From Mesorhizobium sp. (GTDB lineage Bacteria; Pseudomonadota; Alphaproteobacteria; Rhizobiales; Rhizobiaceae): a DNA stretch of 64,000 nucleotides. Location of the stretch: assembly GCF_024509055.1 (NCBI RefSeq), contig NZ_JANINM010000538.1, forward strand, positions 1 to 64,000, read 5' to 3'. Shown here piece after piece: positions 53,430 to 62,600 of the stretch (its first letter is position 1; each line of letters starts with the position of its first letter). The translations under genes and the position numbers were made by a program. The notes under the pieces are model-generated. The model saw only the letters and a list, made by a program, of their open reading frames with translations, ran no database searches and was not told where the DNA came from.

Positions 53430-53648
53430 GCCTTCATCCGCCTGGGGCTGTCGGCTTCCGGTGGCGGCGGACAATCCGCGAACTGCGCCTGAATATCGGG
53501 ATCGGGTTCTGACTAGATTTCAGCCCACCCTCTCCAAGAATAGTTGGAGCGACTTGTCGACCATTTCGGAGCGAGGGTTGAACAGGCTGTGATTTGCACG
53601 CGCCCTAGAACTAATGTACCTGCTAAATCATGAGGACCAGTCGGCGCT

Positions 53649-54101
53649 ATGGGCAACCAAGATAAGCCTTCCTCCGAAGTGTTGGGCATCCTACTACCCT
53701 TGCTCGGCTTCGGTGTCCTTTTTGTTGCGTATCATATAACGAATCCACCACCTCCAGAGACTCCGAAAACCGCCGTACAGTTGAAGTTTGAACAGGAGCG
53801 AGCGGCGGCGCGCGAGCAGGCACAGGCGGAGAGTGCGAAAGCGCAGGCGGAGAGCCAAGCCCGGCACGCAGAACTTTGCAGATGGGTAGCACTATGCAAG
53901 AAGTACGGGGAAGCTCGGCAGGCTTGTGCAGTAGCCGGCGATTTCCAAAATTGCCTCGAGGTAAAGATGGGTGAAGTTGCTTCAATTTTGAACCAAGACT
54001 GTCACAACGACGGAACGCTGATCAACGATCAAAACGACACGCCAGCGTCGTGGAAATGCATCGACGTTAGCATCGAGGACACGCTGCACATCGGCAATTA
54101 G
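53649..54101 (+). CDS. Small membrane-anchored protein of unknown function
   Basis: The 150 residues have one transmembrane helix (about 10-29, VLGILLPLLGFGVLFVAYHI), a proline-rich spacer (NPPPPETP), a charged helix rich in Ala/Glu/Gln (about 45-72) and a cysteine-containing C-terminal domain (LCRWVALCKKYG, QACAVAGDFQNCL, QDCHND, WKCID). Six cysteines suggest disulfides on the outer face. No family recognised; the surrounding DNA is less GC-rich than the catabolic cluster. Confidence 0.6.
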   Translation: MGNQDKPSSEVLGILLPLLGFGVLFVAYHITNPPPPETPKTAVQLKFEQERAAAREQAQAESAKAQAESQARHAELCRWVALCKKYGEARQACAVAGDFQNCLEVKMGEVASILNQDCHNDGTLINDQNDTPASWKCIDVSIEDTLHIGN

Positions 54102-54301
54102 CTCCATCTCGGACAATGCCCGATAAAGCCCGTTATCAGGCAGTCTTGTCAGTCCTTCAACGAGGCGGTCTTCAGACTCAGAGCGCCTCGCGTTAGGGCC
54201 CACCAAATATCATGCGCTGCTAATGTTTTTATGGTGCGGCCGCCATGGATGCGATAAAAGCAAGGGCATAGTCCAGACAGGGTACAGGACGGGGTTACAA
54301 C

Positions 54302-55444
54302 ATGCTGCGTGATGAGCAAGACGAAGCCATCATCGACCGCCTGTATGAAGCCGCCACGATACCTGAGAAATGGGGCGGCAGGGGCGTATTGGAGACCCTG
54401 GCCAACCTTTGTGACTGCACAGACTCCGCAATAATGTCAGTTCGCGACCACGCCCTAGCAGGATGGACCGCCAACGAGACAGCATTTCCGAAACTGGTCG
54501 TTTACCTTCGCGACAATTGGATTGCCCAGAACCCGTACGTCGAGAGCGACGAACGCCTGCGCCGGTTTTCGCAGCCTCGGTTCGTTCTCGCCACCGAGGT
54601 GATGTCGGCCGAGGAGATGCAGGAAAACTTCTACTACCAGAATTTCATGCGTCCGTACGGCATGTACTGGCACGCTGGTACGAACGTCATGTCGCCGAAC
54701 GGCGATACGGTGAAAGTTTCGGTTCACAGGGGTTACGACGCAGGACCGCTCGATCCCAAGCTCGTCGACAGGCTGAACAGGCTAAGACCCCACATCGCTC
54801 GCGCCTGCGTCATGACTGCAAGGCTGAGGTTCGCTCAGCTTCATGCCGCAGTGGAAGTCTTGAACTCCGTCGGGCTGCCCGCCGCGGCCCTGCGGGACGG
54901 GCGGCTGGAGGTGGCGAACGGCCTTTTTGAAATATTGATGCCCGACGTCGTCCAGCACCGACGCCAGCGCCTGACGTTCCTGCAGGCTTCAGCCGACCAG
55001 AGGTGGTCCAGCATCCTCGAGAAGCCAGCAATGCATCGGAACGGAACGTTCCCCATTTCCGCGACCGAAGCGCGCCCGATGATGATCGTCCACGTTCTTC
55101 CCGTTGCCGGAGCGGGGAGGGACATTTTCCCGGTCGCGGATTCGCTGATGATCTTCGCGTCGAGCGAGACAAGCCAGAAGATCGCCCCCGAGATACTGCT
55201 CAGCCTCTTCGATTTCACGCCAGCGGAGATTTCCGTGACGAACAGCATGCTCTCGGGCACGCCGATCGAGGAGATCGCCAGGGCGCGGGGAGTGTCGGCG
55301 GACACCGTGCGCGTCCAGCTGAAGTCAATTTTCGCCAAGACCGGAACTCACAGGCAGGCAGACTTGGTAAAGCTCCTCGGCGGCATCGCAAGCGCCTCGA
55401 ACATCATAGACCGCCCGCCTGCGGAAAAGCCGCGTTCCCACTAG
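54302..55444 (+). CDS. LuxR-type helix-turn-helix transcriptional regulator
   Basis: A 380-residue regulator. The C-terminal DNA-binding domain reads LFDFTPAEISVTNSMLSGTP, then IEEIARARGVSADTVRVQLK and IFAKTGTHRQADLVKLL, the standard GerE/LuxR fold. The first 300 residues lack a recognisable autoinducer-binding or receiver domain; they begin EQDEAIIDRLYEAATIPEKW, typical of a group of large LuxR-like regulators in alphaproteobacteria. No synthase gene of the LuxI type is nearby, so it is an orphan regulator. Possible targets are the flanking exported-protein and secretion genes, by position only. Confidence 0.85.
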   Translation: MLRDEQDEAIIDRLYEAATIPEKWGGRGVLETLANLCDCTDSAIMSVRDHALAGWTANETAFPKLVVYLRDNWIAQNPYVESDERLRRFSQPRFVLATEVMSAEEMQENFYYQNFMRPYGMYWHAGTNVMSPNGDTVKVSVHRGYDAGPLDPKLVDRLNRLRPHIARACVMTARLRFAQLHAAVEVLNSVGLPAAALRDGRLEVANGLFEILMPDVVQHRRQRLTFLQASADQRWSSILEKPAMHRNGTFPISATEARPMMIVHVLPVAGAGRDIFPVADSLMIFASSETSQKIAPEILLSLFDFTPAEISVTNSMLSGTPIEEIARARGVSADTVRVQLKSIFAKTGTHRQADLVKLLGGIASASNIIDRPPAEKPRSH

Positions 55445-55488
55445 CGGCGCGCATACGGACTGATGGGCTTCATACGCCTTGGTAAATC

Positions 55489-55704
55489 TCACTTCTTGGT
55501 CAGGAAGGCCTTGCAGGACGGGGTGATTTCGCTCAGGTGCTGCTTAAGACAGCCCTGTGCATTGATATCATTGGTCATTTTGCACACTCGCAGTGCGTCG
55601 GCATGACAAGGCGTCTTGTAAGCATCCTTCGCCAAAGCGGCGTCGGTGAGGAAAAGCGAGATAGAGGCCAGAAGCGCCAGCTGAAGCGGCTTTCGATTTT
55701 GCAT
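55489..55704 (-). CDS. Small secreted cysteine-rich-repeat protein
   Basis: Seventy-one residues: a signal peptide (MQNRKPLQLALLASISLFLT, cleaved near ALA-KDA) and a mature part of about 45 residues with four cysteines (TPCHADALRVC, GCLKQHLSEITPSCKAFL). The C-x-D-x3-R-x-C and CL-x2-H-x4-L-x2-C spacing matches the cysteine-rich GLG1-type repeat found in small periplasmic proteins of rhizobia. It stands alone, convergent with the LuxR-type gene. Confidence 0.75.
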   Translation of the reverse strand: MQNRKPLQLALLASISLFLTDAALAKDAYKTPCHADALRVCKMTNDINAQGCLKQHLSEITPSCKAFLTKK

Positions 55705-56073
55705 GGTTGTTTCCCCTTCGGAAATGCGCGCGGAAGCGCAATATATCTACGACCACGCCAAACTAAGTTAATTTCGTCCGTCAGTCATACCCCATATGGG
55801 GCATGGGAATGACTTCGTGGCGACTACAATTGCGGCCTGTTGAGGGGCTATATACCTGTAGGGAGCAGGTGTCTGCCAAGGAGACAGGAACGGCTATTCC
55901 GGCTCGATAGGGTGAAGATGCTGACTACGAACGTGTCGGTTGCTTTTACCCGCCGACGATTTGGCTTTACTGTATATTCCTGGGAATCTGGAGCAGTGCC
56001 TCCGGCTCGCAAGCCTTGATTGCACTGGAGCGACCGAAACAGGGTTCCACCAGCCAGATTTCCCGGCGGCCGG
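55705..56073. other. Intergenic region with a perfect 12-bp palindrome
   Basis: No gene is seen in 369 bases; this stretch is visibly AT-richer than its surroundings. CCCCATATGGGG at 55790-55801 is a perfect palindrome about 86 bases upstream of the small secreted protein start and could be a regulator site. Confidence 0.45.
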
Positions 56074-57495
56074 TCACCGTTCGCGCAGGCTGTCATGCCC
56101 GTACCGCAGCAAAGGGGACAACAGGTAGTCGATGACCCTGCGCGAACCTGTCTTGACTTCGGCCGTGACCGCCATTCCCGGCGACAGGTCGATCACGTTG
56201 TCATCGACCTTCATGCTCGTCCGGTCGAGCGAAATCCTCGCGACATAGACCGAAGCCTGGCTGCTCCGTTCGCCGCTACCGGATCGTTCCAGCGTTGCGG
56301 CGCCCGCATTCTCCTGCCCGGCATCGCGCGGTATCGCGTCGCGGGAGACGCTCAGCACCTTCCCGTGCAGGAGGCCGTATCGGGTGAAGTCGAAGGTGTC
56401 GACCTTGATGGCGGCCGCTTGGCCGGGCTTGATGAAGCCGATGTCGCGGTTCGAAACCATCGCCTCGATCTCGAGATGGCTGTCGGTCGGCACGAGAACG
56501 AGCAGGGGCTGCGCAGGCGTGACCACCCCGCCCACCGTGTGCACCGAAAGCTGCTGGACGACCCCGTCGATCGGCGCAGTCAGGACCTGGAGATTGGTGA
56601 GCTGCTCGGCCTTGACAAGGTCGGCGGCGAGGCCTGCGGCCTTCCGCCTGGCTTCGGTCAGGTCGCTGAAGAGGGTGCGGTCATATTCGGCATCGGCCTG
56701 CCGGCGGGCTTCGACGATAGCCGCCAGCGATGCCTCCGCCTCTTGGTGGCGGCTTTTTCCGACGACGACATCCTGCTGCTGCTCGACGAGCTGCTGCAAG
56801 GTATCCAGGTAGTCGAGCTTCGAATCCAGTCCCTTGTCGAGGAGGTTCTTGCGGACCTCCAGGCGCTGCTCGATGACGGGTATGGTCGCGTTCATCTTGT
56901 CGACCTGCGCGTCGATCGTGTCGCGTTCCGCCGTCTTTTGCGCCTCCTGCCGGTCGAACGACGCCAGCTTCGCCCGGTGCTCCTCGACCTGCTTTGCCAG
57001 GAACTGGCGCTGGTTCTGGACAAGCTCCGCCGGAGCCTCGTCAGGCGGCTTGAAATCGTCCAGGGGATCAGCAGCGGTGCTCAGCGCCGCGACGAGGCGG
57101 GCGATGTCGAGCTGGACCGCCACGAGGTCGCCGCGCAGGTGGTCTCGCTCCGCCGCGTTCATGGTCGGGTCGAGTTCGACCAGGACGTCGCCCGCCTTCA
57201 CGGCTTGCCCGTCCTGAACGTGGATGGCGCGGACGACGCCTGCCTCGAGCGGCTGGATGACCTTAGTCCGCCCGCTTGGGATGATCTTGCCCGGCGCGGA
57301 CGCGACGATGTCGACCTTGCACAGCGTCGCCCAGGCGAGGGCGAGACAGAAGACGGTCACGATGACCGCTGCTATGGCGCGGCCTATCGGCGAGGGCGGT
57401 GTCTCGATGATCTCCAGCGCCGCAGGAAGGAAGGCGAGCTCATGTCGCCGCTGCGGCGCCTTCGGAAACGGAACGACCTTGCTGGCGGATCTCAT
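56074..57495 (-). CDS. Type I secretion membrane fusion protein (HlyD/PrtE-like)
   Basis: Periplasmic adaptor of 473 residues joining the inner-membrane ABC exporter to a TolC-type outer-membrane channel. A short cytoplasmic tail and one transmembrane helix (IGRAIAAVIVTVFCLALAWA) precede the first half of the lipoyl domain (KVDIVASAPGKIIPSGRTKV, VVRAIHVQDGQAVKAGDVLV). A long coiled-coil hairpin (about 110-310) follows, then the second lipoyl half (VLTAPIDGVVQQLSVHTVGG) and a beta-barrel C-terminus ending LLSPLLRYGHDSLRER, typical of the family. ATG at 57495 overlaps the stop of the exporter gene as ATGA. Confidence 0.92.
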   Translation of the reverse strand: MRSASKVVPFPKAPQRRHELAFLPAALEIIETPPSPIGRAIAAVIVTVFCLALAWATLCKVDIVASAPGKIIPSGRTKVIQPLEAGVVRAIHVQDGQAVKAGDVLVELDPTMNAAERDHLRGDLVAVQLDIARLVAALSTAADPLDDFKPPDEAPAELVQNQRQFLAKQVEEHRAKLASFDRQEAQKTAERDTIDAQVDKMNATIPVIEQRLEVRKNLLDKGLDSKLDYLDTLQQLVEQQQDVVVGKSRHQEAEASLAAIVEARRQADAEYDRTLFSDLTEARRKAAGLAADLVKAEQLTNLQVLTAPIDGVVQQLSVHTVGGVVTPAQPLLVLVPTDSHLEIEAMVSNRDIGFIKPGQAAAIKVDTFDFTRYGLLHGKVLSVSRDAIPRDAGQENAGAATLERSGSGERSSQASVYVARISLDRTSMKVDDNVIDLSPGMAVTAEVKTGSRRVIDYLLSPLLRYGHDSLRER

Positions 57496-59624
57496 TTGTG
57501 GCCCGCCTGCAGCCTGTGCAACGAGGCGTAGCGGCCGTTGCCGTTGACAAGGTCGTCGTGCGTTCCGTCCTCCACCAAACGCCCCTGGTCGAGGGTAAGG
57601 ATTCGGTCCGCGCCGCGCACGGTGGAAAGCCGGTGCGCGATGATGATCACGGTGCGGCCCTCCGCGATTTCCTCCATGTTCTGCTGGACCACGCGCTCGC
57701 TCTCGTAGTCGAGGGCGCTTGTCGCCTCGTCGAAGATCAGGATGCGCGGGTTGGTGACAAGCGCCCGGGCGATCGCGATGCGCTGGCGCTGACCGCCGGA
57801 CAGGGTGCCGCCGCGCTCGCCCACGATGGTGTCGTATCCCTCCGGCAGCTGCAGGATGAAATCGTGCGCTCCCGCCCGGGACGCGGCGCGGATGACCTCG
57901 TCCATCCCCAAGGCCGGATCTGCGAGCGCGATGTTGTCGCGGACGGACCGGTTGAACAGCGTGGCGTCCTGCAAGACCACGCCGACCTGCCTTCGCAGCC
58001 AGCTGGCGTCGATCATCGCGAGGTCGACGCCGTCGACCAGGACGCGGCCGCTTTCGGGGACATAGAGCCGCTGGACAAGCCTTGCGAGCGTGCTCTTGCC
58101 GGAACCCGATGGGCCGACGATGCCGACGACCTGGCCAGCTGGAATGTCGAAGCGCACGTCCTTCAACACTTCCGGTCCGTCGAGGCGATAGCGGAAGGTG
58201 ACGTGGTCAAAGCTGATGTCGCCGCGGATCGACGGAAGCGCTGCCCTGCCAGGATTGAAGGCAGGCTCGGTTGGCGTGTTGAGGATGTCGCCAAGCCGGG
58301 ACACGGATAGCCGCGCCTGATGGAAGTCCTGCCAGATCTGGGCGACGCGCAGCACTGGAGCGCTGACCCTGGCCGCAAGCATGTTGAAGGCGACAAGTCC
58401 GCCGACTGTCAGGTCTCCCGAGATCACCAGCCGCGCCCCGAAATAGAGAACCCCTGCCGTCACCAGCTTGCTCACCATCTGGACGGATTGGCTGGCTGCG
58501 TTGCCGAGGCTGAGCACCCGGAAGCTGGCCGAGACGTAGCCTGCAAGCTGCTCCTCCCAGCGCAACTGCATCTGCGGTTCGACGGCCATCGCCTTGACCG
58601 TCTCGATGCCGGTCACGCCTTCGACGAGGAAGGCCTGGTTTTCCGCGCCGCGGGCGAACTTCTCGTCGAGCCGCCGCCTGAACAGCGGAGTTAACCCTGC
58701 CGAAATGGCGACATAGAAGGGGAACGATCCCAACACGATCCATGTCAGCAACGGCGAATAGAGGAACATCACCGCAACGAAGACAAAGGTGAAGAACAGG
58801 TCGATCACCAACGTCATGGCCGAGCCGGTGATGAAGTTCCGGATGTTCTCGAGTTCGCGTACCCGGGCGACGGAATCGCCCACCCGGCGCGCCTGGAAGT
58901 AGGAAAGCGGCAACGCCGTCAGGTGGCGAAAGAGCCGTGCGCCCAGCTCGACGTCGATCCTGTTGGTGGTATGCGCGAAGAGGTAGGTACGCAGGATTCC
59001 CAGCACCGTCTCGGCCACCGCGATGGCTGCCAGGCCGAGCACCAGCACGTCAAGCGTGCCTAGGCTCTGGTGCACCAGCACCTTGTCGACCACGACCTGG
59101 AAGAACAGGGGCGACACCAGCGCGAACACCTGAAGGAAGAACGAGGCGACGAGCACCTCTCCCAGAAGCCAGCGATACTTGCGGATAGCCCCGAGGAACC
59201 ACGTGATGTCGAACCGCCGGGCGAGGTCCATGAGGCTCGCCCGGCGCGTCATCAGGACGATCTGGCCGTCCCACGCCGCTTCGAACTCGGCGCGGCTCAT
59301 CAACCGCGGCGCGGCGGCGTCCGTTGGCTGCACCAGGGCCTGGTCTTCGCCGACCTTACCCACCACCAGGAATCCGCCGTCACGCAGCGACGCGATGCCG
59401 GGCAGGGGCGTGCCCAGCAGCCGTCTCCAGTCCGTCCGTCGCGCCTGCGCCTTGAGGCCGAGGTCCCTGGCGCAGCGCAGCATTTCGCGTGTGCCGATCA
59501 CGCGTCCGGCGAAGCGGTGCCGAACCTGTTCTTCGTCGACCGCAACGCCGTTCAGCCTGACAAGCAGGACCAGGGCGACCAGCCCGGGATCGCTGGACGG
59601 CAAGCTTTCGGCGTTGGCAGACAT
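57492..59624 (-). CDS. Type I secretion ABC exporter (HlyB-like permease-ATPase)
   Basis: About 710 residues in three domains. An N-terminal C39-peptidase-like domain (1-125) lacks the catalytic cysteine (SSDPGLVALVLLVRLNGV at the expected place), so it is a substrate-docking domain of the HlyB kind. A six-helix membrane domain (about 150-450) follows. The ATPase has Walker A GPSGSGKST, signature LSGGQRQR, Walker B ILIFDEATSALD and the H-loop IAHRLST. ATG at 59624 is preferred over GTG at 59633. It is 61 bases downstream of the repeat-protein gene on the same strand, its likely substrate. Confidence 0.92.
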   Translation of the reverse strand: MSANAESLPSSDPGLVALVLLVRLNGVAVDEEQVRHRFAGRVIGTREMLRCARDLGLKAQARRTDWRRLLGTPLPGIASLRDGGFLVVGKVGEDQALVQPTDAAAPRLMSRAEFEAAWDGQIVLMTRRASLMDLARRFDITWFLGAIRKYRWLLGEVLVASFFLQVFALVSPLFFQVVVDKVLVHQSLGTLDVLVLGLAAIAVAETVLGILRTYLFAHTTNRIDVELGARLFRHLTALPLSYFQARRVGDSVARVRELENIRNFITGSAMTLVIDLFFTFVFVAVMFLYSPLLTWIVLGSFPFYVAISAGLTPLFRRRLDEKFARGAENQAFLVEGVTGIETVKAMAVEPQMQLRWEEQLAGYVSASFRVLSLGNAASQSVQMVSKLVTAGVLYFGARLVISGDLTVGGLVAFNMLAARVSAPVLRVAQIWQDFHQARLSVSRLGDILNTPTEPAFNPGRAALPSIRGDISFDHVTFRYRLDGPEVLKDVRFDIPAGQVVGIVGPSGSGKSTLARLVQRLYVPESGRVLVDGVDLAMIDASWLRRQVGVVLQDATLFNRSVRDNIALADPALGMDEVIRAASRAGAHDFILQLPEGYDTIVGERGGTLSGGQRQRIAIARALVTNPRILIFDEATSALDYESERVVQQNMEEIAEGRTVIIIAHRLSTVRGADRILTLDQGRLVEDGTHDDLVNGNGRYASLHRLQAGHK

Positions 59625-59685
59625 CGGCTCCACGACTACCTCCGACCGCTATCCTCTACGATCTTCCTCCGACGGTCTGAGCCGC

Positions 59686-62600
59686 TCAGGCGTGGTGCGG
59701 CTGGGCAAGGAAACCCTGTTGGCTGATCGCCGCCAGCGACGCATCGCCGATGAGCGAGCTTCCAAGCCCGTGTCCGCCCTGCGGGAAAGCCGAAGCCATG
59801 TAGTTGACCAGCAGCGCGAGGTCTGGACCTCGGCTCTCCGGCACGCTTGCCACGAGCGGCGGCGCGGGGGCCGCGCTCGGGTCGATCACCAGCGTTCCGG
59901 TGCCGCTGCTGTCCTTCGAAAGCTTCCAGGTGGAATGCGTATAGTCGCCGACGAGGCTTAAGCTGACGCTCTGGGTCCCGTTGCTGATCTTGAGGGTGCC
60001 GCCCGCGGTTGTTCCCGTGTAGACGGCGGTGGTTTTGCCCTTGACGAAGCTGAGATCGGCAAGGTCGACGGCATTGTTCGGGGTCAATCCGGATATCTTT
60101 CCGGTGAACGGTCCCGTCAGGCTGTGGTCGAGCTTGAGCGTTCCGGTTGCTCCCGCCGCGAAGGTAACGTTCTCCGTATCGGACGAAGCGAATTCCAGGT
60201 TGCCGGTGTTCGCCAAGGTGAAGGATCCGGGGCCGATGACGGCCGTTCCGATAACCGCGGTAGCACCGTTTTGGACTGTCACTTTTCCGGATCCGCCGAG
60301 ACCGCCGTTGAAGGTCGCGGTGATACCCTTCGAAGTGGCGCTAGCCAGTGTGATCGCGCCGTTGTCGGTGATCGTTTCCGCCAGGGCGTAAGACTGCGAT
60401 ATCTGGAGAACGCCGCCGCTGGCGATCAAGATTGATCCAGCCGCCAGGCTGCCGCCCGCAAGGGCGAAGGTGCCTGCGGAGATGGTGAGCGCGCCATTGG
60501 AACCGCCCGTCCCCGCAAGGGCCAGCGCGCCATTCTTGTTGTCCGAGACGGTTGCGCCTGCGTCGTTTACAAGCAGCCCGTAGGTGGCGGCCGCGCCCGA
60601 GATCGTGAGCGTGTAGGTCCCGCTTCGGTCGATGTCCGCGGCAACGCCAGCTGCGGGCACGCCGTTCCCCCAGTTCGAAGCCGTGCTCCAGCTTCCGCCC
60701 GCGGCGTTGGTCCAGTGATCCAGCGTGTCGACGATGAAACTTGCGGTAGCGCCTCCAGCGCCTGGGTTACCATTGCCCTCCTGCCAGCTGCTCCCGGCCA
60801 CGCTGACCGAGGCATTGCTGATCAGGGTGTTCGCGGCGGCCGTGAAGGTCGCGGTATAGGTCGTCGCATTGACCTTTTGCAGGTTGCTCAACGCGCCGCC
60901 GACTGCGGCCGTATCCGCCAGCACGAAGGAAACAGGCGCCTCGCTGAAGGAGAAGGTGACCGTCGCGGTTCGCGCAGACAGGGTCAGGTGGCTGTTGTTG
61001 ATCGACACCGCGACCGATGGCGTGACCGTGTCGACCACGAACGAAGCCGTTCTCCCGCTGGTTCCGGCGTTGCCGTTGTTCTCATGCCAGGCATTGTCGA
61101 CGGCCACGCTGGCCGTGCCGATGTCGGTGGCGGCCGAACCCGTGAACGTTGCGGTGTAGGTCGTGGCGTTCACCTGTTGGAGATTTGACAGGGTGCCGCC
61201 AGTGGCGCTGACATGCGCCAGGCTGAAGTCAGTGGGAGCCTCGCTGAAGCTGAACGTGACCGTTGCCGTGCCGTGGGCGAGATTGACGTCGCTGTTGTTG
61301 GTCGTCGCTGAAACCGACGGGGCCACCGTGTCGACGGTGAAGCTGCCAGTGCTTGCCGCGCCGCCTTCATTGCCGGCCAGGTCCTGGTAGCCATTGGCAT
61401 TGACGGCCACATCCGCATTGCTGATGTCGATGCCGTTCGTCGCCGTGAACGTCGCCGTATAGGTCTTCCCGCCGTCGCTGGTCTGCAGGTTGCTGAGCGA
61501 GCCGCCATTCTCGGTGACGCTGCTCAGGCCGAAACCCGTGACCGCCTCGCTGAACGCGAACGTCACAACAGCAGTTTCGGCCGCCAGATTGACCGTGCTG
61601 TGGTCGAGCGAGACGGTCGCCTGGGGCGGGGTCTTGTCGATGGTGTAGGTTGGCCCGGGTATGGCGGGCGGTGTGTTGAAGAAGAGGGAGAGATCGTTGC
61701 CACCGAGATTGGCCGCTACCAGATCGGGCCGCCCGTCGCCGTTGAGATCGCCGGCGGCGATGCCATAGGTTTGCGTTCCCGCGGCGTAGGTCACCTGGTT
61801 CTGGAACGTGCCGTCGCCGTTGCCATACAGCACCGAAACTGAGTTGCCGCCCTGGTTGGCCACCGCAAGGTCAAGCTTGCCGTCACCGTTGAGGTCGACA
61901 ATGGTGACCGTCCGCGCTCCCGCTCCCGCTGCGTAGTCGGTCTCTTTTTGGAAAGTGCCGTCGCCGTTGCCCAGCATCACCGAGACCGTCCCGCTGCCTT
62001 CATTCACCCAGACCAAATCGAGCTTGCCGTCGCCGTTAAGATCGACGAGATGCACGCTGTTCGGCCGATTTCCCGATCCGACGTGCACCTGTGGTTGGAA
62101 GGTGCCATCGCCGTTGCCGAGCAGGACCGCGATATCGTTGGTGCCGAAGTTGCTGGAGACCACGTCGAGCTTGCCGTCGCCGTTGAGGTCGCCTACCGCA
62201 ACCGAGGTCGTCTCGCCGCCTGTGGCGATCTCTTTGTAGGGTTGGAAAGTCCCGTCGCCATTGCCAAGCAGGGTTACCACCCCGCCCGCATTGTCGGCAA
62301 GGATAAGGTCGGCCTTGCCGTCGCCGTTGAGGTCGCCGATCGACACGGTTTCGTCGTTGCCCCCGCCGGCATAGTGGACCGGAGACTGGAAGGTGCCGTC
62401 GCCATTGCCCATAAGAACCGAAACGCCACCACCCGGGTCCGCGGCCACGATGTCCTCCTTGCCGTTTCCAGTCAGGTCCCCGACGGTAAGCGAATAGGCA
62501 GAGGCGACATACTGATGGGCGGTCTGGAAGGTTCCGTCGCCGTTGCCCAACAGGACGGAAATCGTGTCCGCGTTGAGATCGCTGACGATAATGTCGGCCT

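Noticed and set aside
52353-53474. Minus-strand frame of 373 codons
   Set aside because: Antisense to the ankyrin protein, whose repeats and coupling to the upstream gene are clear.
54302-55444. Quorum-sensing LuxR/LuxI pair
   Set aside because: The regulator lacks a recognisable acyl-homoserine-lactone domain, and no LuxI-type synthase is nearby.
56020-57531. Long plus-strand frame of 503 codons opposite the HlyD-like gene
   Set aside because: The minus-strand frame encodes a clear membrane fusion protein overlapping the exporter gene; the plus frame is a mirror artefact without a ribosome binding site.
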